The notes beneath the pieces were generated by a model, which was given only the letters and a program-made list of their open reading frames with translations, had not been told where the DNA came from and ran no database searches. Of a stretch of 10,829 nt of DNA, positions 5,749 through 10,829 are shown in pieces (within the stretch, counting starts at the first letter, position 1; the number at the start of each line of letters is the position of its first letter). The position numbers were made by a program, and so were the translations under genes. The DNA is taken from NCBI GenBank assembly GCA_035541035.1, contig DATLFO010000171.1, forward strand, positions 1-10,829, read 5' to 3'. Source of the stretch: DASWHR01 sp035541035 (GTDB lineage Bacteria > Actinomycetota > AC-67).

Positions 5749-7655
5749 GCCGGCGATCGGGCGTGCCTTCCGTCGAGCGGGATCGGATGTCGAGCGAGCA
5801 ACAACTGTCGGATGTGTTGAGCGAATTCGCGCGCACGATGGTGACGGACTTCCCCATCCAAGCGATCCTCGACCATCTCGTGCGGCGTATCGTCGACGTC
5901 CTGCCCATCACGGCGGCCGGCGTCACGCTGATCTCCGCGGGGACGGACCCGCGCTACGTGGCCGCCTCGGACCAGTCGGCGCTTCGCTTCGAGGAGTTGC
6001 AGACCGAGCTCGGGGAGGGGCCGTGCTTGATGGCGTACCGAACCGGCACGTCGGTTGCGATCTCAGACCTTCGCGACGAAACACGCTTCCCCGTGTTCAC
6101 ACCTCGTGCCGTGGCCGCCGGGCTCGTAGCGGCCTTCACTTTTCCGCTGCGAAGCGACCGAGGCGTTGTCGGTGCGCTGGACCTGTATCGGGACACCCCC
6201 GGGCCGTTGGATGCGGCGTCCATGGACGCGGCGCAAACATTGGCCGACGTCGCCGCCGCCTATCTGCTCAACGCCCAAGCGCGAGCCGACCTGCAAGACT
6301 CTTCGGATCGGTCACGCGAACGGTCGCTGCACGATGCGCTCACCGGCCTTCCCAACCGCGTGCTGTTGTTGGAGCGCTTGGACCACGCCGTTCGGCGCAG
6401 CTCCCGCTCGGGGAAGATCGCCGCGGTTCTCTTTATCGATCTCGACCGGTTCAAGCAGGTCAACGATCTGTTCGGGCATGGCGTCGGAGACGAACTGCTC
6501 GTCGCCGTCGCACAGCGGGTCGGCGCCGTGCTGCGCCCGGGCGACACCCTTGCGAGGCTGTCCGGCGACGAGTTCGTCATCGTGTGCGAGGACCTCGACG
6601 CGCCCGGCGAAGCCGAGACGATCGCCGGCCGGATCCACAGCGCGCTGGGACGACCATTCGAGCTGTCAGGAGCGAACGTCGAGATCACCGCCAGCGTCGG
6701 CATCGGCTTCTCGGGCCCGGGCGGACAACTCTCGGAAGAGCTTCTGGGAAACGCCGACGCGGCGATGTACGAAGCCAAGCGCAAGGGGGGCGGCCGCCAG
6801 CAAATCATCGACCTGCGGGACCGGCGTCCGGTCGCGACCTCGGCCGGCCTCGCACGCGACTTGCAACACGCCCTCGTCCGCGCCGAGCTGCGGACGCTGT
6901 ACCAACCCATCGTGGATGCGGGCACCGGCCGGATCGTGGCCGCCGAAGCTCTCGTGCGTTGGATCCATCCCGTCCGCGGATCGGTGCCGCCATCGCTGTT
7001 CATTCCCCACGCCGAACGGTCCGGCCTCATCAACCCGATCGGGCGATGGGTGCTCCGGCAGGCCTGCATCGACCGAGCGCGCCTTCAGCGAACTCGCCCG
7101 GAAATCGATCTGTCGATGTCGGTGAACGTTTCGGTTCAGCAGCTCATGTCGGGCGAGTTCGCCGCAGACGTCGGCGATGTTTTAGCCGAGACGCACACCG
7201 AACCCCGGCTCGTGACCTTGGAGCTGACCGAAAGCGTGTTCGTTCAAGACAGCGAACGCGCGGTCGTCGTCCTGGGCCGGCTCAAGGACCTCGGGGTCCT
7301 GCTCGCGCTGGACGATTTCGGGACCGGCTTCTCCTCGCTCAACCACCTCAAACGGTTCCCGGTTGACATGGTCAAGATCGATCAGACCTTCGTCGCCGAC
7401 CTGCAGCACAACCAGGCCGGCGAAGCAATCGCCCTCGCCATCATCGAACTGGCCCATAGCTTGGGCATGAGGGTGGTGGCGGAAGGAGTCGAGACCCTCG
7501 CGCAGCTCGCACGGCTCTCCTCGTTCGGCTGCGACCAATGTCAAGGCTATTTTTGCGCTCCTCCTCTGTCGGTGGACGATTTCGAATCGATGCTTCTCGA
7601 TCCCGGAGCCGCACAGGCCATGACACGGCTTCTTGACGCGGAGGCTCGATCGTGA
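5745..7655 (+). CDS. GAF-GGDEF-EAL protein: cyclic di-GMP synthase/phosphodiesterase
   Basis: 636 residues with no membrane segment, so cytoplasmic. GAF domain at about 22-175 (GEGPCL, 90-95). GGDEF domain at about 195-350 (DALTGLPNR from 197), with the active-site loop as SGDEF at 273-277 and the inhibitory I-site RPGD at 264-267, exactly five residues before it. EAL domain at about 370-620, with EALVRW at 401-406, a conserved N in VNVSVQQL, LTES, DDFGTGFSSL from 523, VKID, VVAEGVET and QGYF, so the metal and catalytic residues look complete. Ser in place of the first Gly occurs in some GGDEF domains, and synthase activity is possible but not assured. It could be a bifunctional enzyme, or an EAL phosphodiesterase tuned by the GGDEF domain. 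The ATG at 5745 overlaps the previous stop (ATGA). Upstream in-frame codons to 5487 belong to the antisense or small-gene region. Confidence 0.93.
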   Translation: MSRRSGVPSVERDRMSSEQQLSDVLSEFARTMVTDFPIQAILDHLVRRIVDVLPITAAGVTLISAGTDPRYVAASDQSALRFEELQTELGEGPCLMAYRTGTSVAISDLRDETRFPVFTPRAVAAGLVAAFTFPLRSDRGVVGALDLYRDTPGPLDAASMDAAQTLADVAAAYLLNAQARADLQDSSDRSRERSLHDALTGLPNRVLLLERLDHAVRRSSRSGKIAAVLFIDLDRFKQVNDLFGHGVGDELLVAVAQRVGAVLRPGDTLARLSGDEFVIVCEDLDAPGEAETIAGRIHSALGRPFELSGANVEITASVGIGFSGPGGQLSEELLGNADAAMYEAKRKGGGRQQIIDLRDRRPVATSAGLARDLQHALVRAELRTLYQPIVDAGTGRIVAAEALVRWIHPVRGSVPPSLFIPHAERSGLINPIGRWVLRQACIDRARLQRTRPEIDLSMSVNVSVQQLMSGEFAADVGDVLAETHTEPRLVTLELTESVFVQDSERAVVVLGRLKDLGVLLALDDFGTGFSSLNHLKRFPVDMVKIDQTFVADLQHNQAGEAIALAIIELAHSLGMRVVAEGVETLAQLARLSSFGCDQCQGYFCAPPLSVDDFESMLLDPGAAQAMTRLLDAEARS

Positions 7656-8389
7656 GCGGATCCGCGATGCAGCCTCGGGCCACGGGACATGCGCGCCTCG
7701 GGCTGCTGGGCTCGTTCAGCCTCCACATCGGCTCCGAGCCGGTGCGGCTGCCGTTCAACGCCCAGCGGCTGGTCTGTTTCCTCGCGCTCCACGAAGGGGA
7801 CTTGCTTCGCGAGCACGTAGCCGGATCGCTCTGGAGCGACGCGACGGAACGCCGTGCCGCGGGCAGTCTTCGCTCGGCGCTCTGGAGGCTCGGCCATCCG
7901 ACCGATCCCGTCGTGGAAATAACCGACGCACACCTGCGGCTTTCCCAGGGGGTCGTGGTGGACGTCGCGTCGGCTGAAGCGCTTGCGCGCAGAATCCTGG
8001 ACGACGGGATCGAGTTGAACGAGGCCGACATGGACGAGGTGTCGCTGGGGAAAGACGTCCTGCCCGACTGGACGGAAGATTGGGTCCTGGTCAGACGCGA
8101 ATATCACACCCAGTTGCGCCTGCGCGCCCTGGAAGCCCTCTGCCGCAGGCTCAGCGCCATCGGAAGGCACGGGCAGGCGACGCAGGCCGGCTTGATGGCG
8201 GTGTCCGCCGAGCCGCTGCGCGAGAGCGCGCAGCGCGTTCTGATCGCGGCCAGCCTGGCCGAGGGGAACATCGCCGCCGCCCGCAAGCAATACGACTCGT
8301 TCCGAGACCTCCTTCGCAAAGAGCTCGATTTGGAGCCGTCACCGGACATGCGGGCGCTGATAGAGGCTGCATCCATAACAGCGCGGTGA
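7652..8389 (+). CDS. SARP-family transcriptional regulator (winged helix plus BTAD)
   Basis: 245 residues from the GTG at 7652. Residues about 15-100 (LGLLGSFSLHIGSEPVRLPF, NAQRLVCFLALHEG, LLREHVAGSLW, RRAAGSLRSALWRLG) form the OmpR-like winged-helix DNA-binding domain of SARPs. Residues about 105-240 (LPDWTEDWVLVRREYHTQLR, LRALEALCRRL, AEPLRESAQRVLI, LAEGNIAAARKQYDSFRDLL, LEPSPDMRALIE) form the helical bacterial transcriptional activation domain. Small SARPs activate genes by recruiting RNA polymerase to direct-repeat sites, and they often control secondary metabolism or stress genes. The start overlaps the GGDEF-EAL stop as GTGA (7652-7655), so it is probably translated together with it. 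This ties a DNA-binding output to the c-di-GMP enzyme, although nothing in the sequence shows that the SARP binds c-di-GMP. ATG at 7667 is an alternative start. Confidence 0.9.
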   Translation: MSGSAMQPRATGHARLGLLGSFSLHIGSEPVRLPFNAQRLVCFLALHEGDLLREHVAGSLWSDATERRAAGSLRSALWRLGHPTDPVVEITDAHLRLSQGVVVDVASAEALARRILDDGIELNEADMDEVSLGKDVLPDWTEDWVLVRREYHTQLRLRALEALCRRLSAIGRHGQATQAGLMAVSAEPLRESAQRVLIAASLAEGNIAAARKQYDSFRDLLRKELDLEPSPDMRALIEAASITAR

Positions 8390-8413
8390 CGGCCGTGGTG
8401 CACCATCCGTCTC

Positions 8414-8656
8414 ATGAAACCAACACTCGAGCGGACGGGGGTGCTGATCGTGCGCCTGTGGATCGAAGTGAACCACGACCAGGGGCTGCGCGCTCGCATA
8501 ACCCAAACTCTGGACACGGGAGCCGGCGAACAGTCGATCGCTGTAGCGACGTCCGCCGAGGGCATCTGCGCGGTCGTTAAAGAGTGGGTGCAGGACTTTG
8601 CCACGCTCGGCCCGTCCGGCGGAAACGGACGCGGCGGTCCGGCGGAGGAAGCGTAA
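8414..8656 (+). CDS. Small protein of unknown function following the SARP gene
   Basis: 80 residues: MKPTLERTGVLIVRLWIEVN, then DQGLRARITQTLD, SIAVATSAEGICAVVKEWVQDF, and a Gly-rich tail. The layout (strand VLIVRLWIE, helix, strand, helix VVKEWVQ) suggests a compact alpha/beta fold. No signal or membrane segment. I do not recognise a named family, though short proteins of this shape are found with GAF, STAS and SARP genes in actinobacteria, as far as I recall. It starts 24 nt after the SARP stop and is probably in the same transcript. Neither the ATG at 8414 nor the GTG at 8441 (preceded by GACGGGG) has an ideal ribosome binding site, and the conserved-looking part begins near the GTG, so the shorter form is possible. 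Confidence 0.65.
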   Translation: MKPTLERTGVLIVRLWIEVNHDQGLRARITQTLDTGAGEQSIAVATSAEGICAVVKEWVQDFATLGPSGGNGRGGPAEEA

Positions 8657-8658
8657 GC

Positions 8659-8686
8659 CACGGTCCTGTGACGCGACCGTGACAGG
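8659..8686 (+). terminator. Possible terminator hairpin after the SARP operon
   Basis: CACGGTC (8659-8665) pairs with GACCGTG (8675-8681) around a 9-nt loop, three bases after the stop of the preceding gene. An overlapping alternative pairs CCTGT (8665-8669) with ACAGG (8682-8686). No U-run follows, so this is a weak or factor-assisted terminator at best, or it may protect the 3' end. It separates the operon from the STAS gene, which has its own good ribosome binding site. Confidence 0.35.
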
Positions 8687-8746
8687 CGCCGATCACGATG
8701 GTTGAGAGAATGAAAAGAGCTCGCATCAGAGCAGAGGGAGAAGTCA

Positions 8747-9226
8747 ATGATGAGTACTCACGCTGAGGGTTTGGGCGCAGGCGTGGCTCGCCTCGACATC
8801 ATGACGGAGATGGGCATGATGGCCGGGGGAATGAAGCACCCTCTTTTGAGTGTCTCCGGTGAACAGCGTGGCCATGCCGCGCATCTGCATGTGTCCGGCG
8901 AGATCGACCTGGCGACCGCACCGGTCCTGGAGGGGTGGCTGGACACAGCCGAGCGAAACGGCAACAGGGCGATCGTCGTCGATCTGGAGCACGTCACGTT
9001 CATCGATGCCAGCGGCTTGCGCGCCTTCCTGCATGCGGCGCAGCGGGCAAGCCTAGCCGGACGAACCCTCGAGCTGACGAACGCTCCGGCCGTCGTGCGG
9101 CGGGTTCTTCAGCTCACCGGGTGCACCCACCTGCTTGCCGCGGACCCGCTCGCGCAGTCGCCCTACGAACGGAAGCCGGCACCGCTCGCGGCCCAGACCA
9201 TCGTCGCGCGACCGAGCATCCAATAG
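8747..9226 (+). CDS. STAS-domain anti-sigma factor antagonist (SpoIIAA/RsbV-like)
   Basis: 159 residues, ATG at 8747 with GAGGGAG (8734-8740) six bases before. A Met-rich 30-residue tail precedes the STAS domain at about 33-133, with GEIDLATAPVLEGWL (51-65) and VDLEHVTFIDASGLRAF (78-94). S89 in the IDASGL motif is the expected phosphorylation site for an anti-sigma kinase. Unphosphorylated STAS proteins free an alternative sigma factor by binding its anti-sigma partner. A C-terminal extension of about 25 residues (SPYERKPAPLAAQTIVARPS) is unusual for the family and may be disordered. No anti-sigma kinase (RsbW-like) or sigma gene is in the window, so the partner is elsewhere. The gene is convergent with the sialidase-like gene, with the hairpin repeat between them. 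Confidence 0.9.
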   Translation: MMSTHAEGLGAGVARLDIMTEMGMMAGGMKHPLLSVSGEQRGHAAHLHVSGEIDLATAPVLEGWLDTAERNGNRAIVVDLEHVTFIDASGLRAFLHAAQRASLAGRTLELTNAPAVVRRVLQLTGCTHLLAADPLAQSPYERKPAPLAAQTIVARPSIQ

Positions 9227-9285
9227 GGCCGCCCGCGCGACGCCCGTGACCTGCTGCCTGACATCGGGACGGGAGGCCGCCGTTG

Positions 9286-9338
9286 CGAACGCACTCGTCA
9301 AGTTTCTTGACGAGTGCGTTCGGAGCCACATCCGGGAC
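9286..9338 (+). repeat. Dispersed hairpin repeat, copy 2 (full length), between convergent genes
   Basis: A perfect hairpin with 17-bp arms: CGAACGCACTCGTCAAG at 9286-9302, TTT loop 9303-9305, and the exact complement at 9306-9322. A tail ending in CATCCGGGAC (to 9338) is shared with copy 1. It lies 60 bp after the STAS stop and 49 bp after the sialidase-like stop, so it could end transcription from both sides. Neither side has a U-tract. A short palindromic mobile or recombination element is the other reading, supported by the second copy 4.9 kb away in the same orientation. Confidence 0.8.
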
Positions 9339-9370
9339 GGGCCGGGGTGGCTGTTGTCTCCTCCGCTGAC

Positions 9371-10829
9371 CTACCGCCGCCGCGGCTTGGGAGCTCGCAT
9401 CGACGGGCCGCCCAACTGACGGATGGCCACGCCTTGCATGTCGGCCGAAACCCCGTCCTGCGGGCCGAGGATGATGCCGGTCGCACCCGGCGCTCGCACG
9501 GTGTTGCACTTCCTCAGCGTGGTGCAGGTGTCGGCGGTGGCGACCCAGATCGTTCCGTTACGGTCGGGCGCGACCTGGATGTCGATGAAGTCGTAGAGGT
9601 TGCCGCACCGCTGGTTGCAGAAGCCTCGGTGGATCGGATCGCCCGGCCCGCCCGGGTTGGCGGTGTTCGACAGAAACAGCGGATCCTTCGACAGGCCATC
9701 GCTGGTCATCACGATGTACTGGTTCCAGGGCCGCGACATGTCGGTGCGATCGTTGGAGGGCGAGCCGACGAACGCGATCGCGACGCGGCCGGCGTCGCCG
9801 GCGACGATGGTCGGCACCCACGCGTCCCGCACTCCCGGCGGCGCGATCATGCGCGGCGCGCTCCAGGTTTTGCCGTGGTCGCGCGAGACCGACAGGTACG
9901 GCAGCTGCCATCCGCTGTCGAGCCAGGTGAAGTAGAGGTTGCCGGCCGCGTCCGAGGCGACGGCGGCATCGGTGTCGTCGGATCCGATCGTGTCCGAGAC
10001 CTTGGTCATGGTCCAGGTGACGCCGGCATCTTCGCTGACCGAGACCCAGCCGAGGCCGCAGTGCCCGCGCGGGACGACGACGCGTCCCTCGGGATCGACG
10101 ATCACGTGACCGTGCAGCGATCCACAAAACGGAATGCGATCCGGCGGCGTCGCGGTCGGATCGACCGGCGGATAGGGCTGGCCGGCCTGCGTGAAGGTGA
10201 GCCCGCCGTCGAGGCTGCGCATGCACAGCGCCGAGTAGACCTGGTTGGTGCAGTAGTACACGACGTTCTTGAAGATCGGATCGGTCGTGACCAAGGCCGA
10301 GTCTTTCGGCAGCGGCCCCGATGCGAGCGTCTGATGATCGTTGAATCCCGGGTTGGAAGCGAACGACTTCGTCCACGTCTTGCCTTGATCGTCGCTGAAA
10401 TGGATCGAGGTGCCGACGCCCTTCAAATCCACCCCGAACCAGCGGCCGCTGTCGGTGTCGACATAGACGTACGGGTCGAGTGAGGTCGGCTCGCCGTCGG
10501 TCTCGGTTCCCGGGACGATCGGCGGCTGAACGGTCTTCCACGTCTTGCCGTTGTCGAACGAGGCGCGATACAGCGTGTGCGCGAGCTGGCGCGGGCTTCC
10601 GTCCGGCAGCGCATCGAAGGCTGCGGCGGGAAACACGATGCCGCCCTTCTTGTCGATGCCGATCGTCGGCTCGGCTGCTTTGCGTCCGATGTAGGTGCTC
10701 ACGAACGACAGCGGCGTGCCGCGGTACGGCACGGCCGTATTCTGCGGCAGCGTCGCGGGCTGCTTCGTGATCACGCGGCCCTTGAACGCGGTTGCGCCGT
10801 GACGCAGAAAGCCCGGATCCCGGCCCTTC
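9371..10829 (-). CDS. Sialidase-like Asp-box (BNR repeat) beta-propeller protein, partial (N-terminus beyond the right edge)
   Basis: 485 residues are visible and the frame stays open to the edge (reading KGRDPGFLRHGATAFKGRVI), so the start and any signal peptide lie outside. Counting from the edge, five Asp boxes S-x-D-x-G-x-T-W/F occur: SFDNGKTW (about 90), SDDQGKTW (145), SLDGGLTF (205), SEDAGVTW (265) and SRDHGKTW (315). They mark the blades of a six-bladed propeller as in sialidases and related glycoside hydrolases. The arginine triad and Tyr/Glu pair of true sialidases cannot be assigned, so enzymatic activity is uncertain. Cys pairs near the C-terminus (FCNQRCG, DTCTTLRKC) suggest an exported, disulfide-bonded product. 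A GTG at 10774 could serve as a start but would cut into the fold. Pieces of a paralogous copy lie at 4284-4348. Confidence 0.85.
   Translation of the reverse strand, partial: KGRDPGFLRHGATAFKGRVITKQPATLPQNTAVPYRGTPLSFVSTYIGRKAAEPTIGIDKKGGIVFPAAAFDALPDGSPRQLAHTLYRASFDNGKTWKTVQPPIVPGTETDGEPTSLDPYVYVDTDSGRWFGVDLKGVGTSIHFSDDQGKTWTKSFASNPGFNDHQTLASGPLPKDSALVTTDPIFKNVVYYCTNQVYSALCMRSLDGGLTFTQAGQPYPPVDPTATPPDRIPFCGSLHGHVIVDPEGRVVVPRGHCGLGWVSVSEDAGVTWTMTKVSDTIGSDDTDAAVASDAAGNLYFTWLDSGWQLPYLSVSRDHGKTWSAPRMIAPPGVRDAWVPTIVAGDAGRVAIAFVGSPSNDRTDMSRPWNQYIVMTSDGLSKDPLFLSNTANPGGPGDPIHRGFCNQRCGNLYDFIDIQVAPDRNGTIWVATADTCTTLRKCNTVRAPGATGIILGPQDGVSADMQGVAIRQLGGPSMRAPKPRRR

Noticed and set aside
6023..7366. Long plus-strand frame inside the GGDEF-EAL gene (447 codons)
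   Set aside because: Arg-rich composition typical of a shadow frame in high-GC DNA; the overlapping frame has complete GAF, GGDEF and EAL motifs.
9314..10483. Long plus-strand frame opposite the sialidase-like gene (389 codons)
   Set aside because: No recognisable motifs and a biased composition; the minus strand carries five Asp boxes.
1..10829. CRISPR array, tRNA, rRNA, integrase attachment site or intact insertion sequence
   Set aside because: No regularly spaced repeats, cloverleaf or rRNA stretches or transposase motifs were seen; the only dispersed repeat is the two-copy hairpin element.

Overview
This is a high-GC stretch with short intergenic gaps and overlapping start/stop codons. 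It carries several families that are common together in Actinomycetota: a GAF-ANTAR regulator, a SARP/BTAD regulator, a GAF-GGDEF-EAL protein and a STAS anti-anti-sigma factor. Possible leaderless starts fit the same phylum. No rRNA, tRNA, CRISPR array or intact transposase is visible, and the genus cannot be told. An uncultured soil-type actinobacterium is my best guess.

Left part (1-2440). A secreted beta-propeller-type (TolB/PD40) protein runs off the left edge on the minus strand. A decayed C-terminal piece of a beta-lactamase-like serine hydrolase follows. Next is a Phd-type antitoxin and PIN (VapC) toxin pair on the minus strand, with a perfect 16-bp palindrome over its promoter. A small secreted protein with eight cysteines lies on the plus strand, and a doubtful 72-residue ORF on the minus strand.

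Middle (2390-4482). An orphan membrane histidine kinase with a GAF domain is on the minus strand. Its upstream region is not coding. It holds a chimeric remnant of a sialidase-like (Asp-box) gene and one copy of a hairpin-bearing repeat.

Signalling cluster (4483-9226). A minus-strand GAF-ANTAR regulator is divergent from a plus-strand gene run: an 81-aa protein, GAF-GGDEF-EAL (c-di-GMP turnover), SARP regulator, an 80-aa protein, then STAS. The first three genes are linked by ATGA and GTGA overlaps, which suggests translational coupling. The leader of this run starts near a TATGAT box. It can fold into either two AGCGA-type hexaloop hairpins, resembling the RNA target of ANTAR proteins, or a long-range stem followed by a U-rich tract. 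This suggests, without proving it, that the neighbouring ANTAR protein controls the c-di-GMP/SARP operon by antitermination.

Right part (9227-10829). A second, fuller copy of the hairpin repeat is followed by a minus-strand Asp-box/sialidase-like gene that runs off the right edge. The two repeat copies are in direct orientation and bracket the whole signalling cluster. Sialidase-derived sequence lies on the outer side of both, so the cluster may be an insertion into, or a segment trapped within, an older sialidase gene array.
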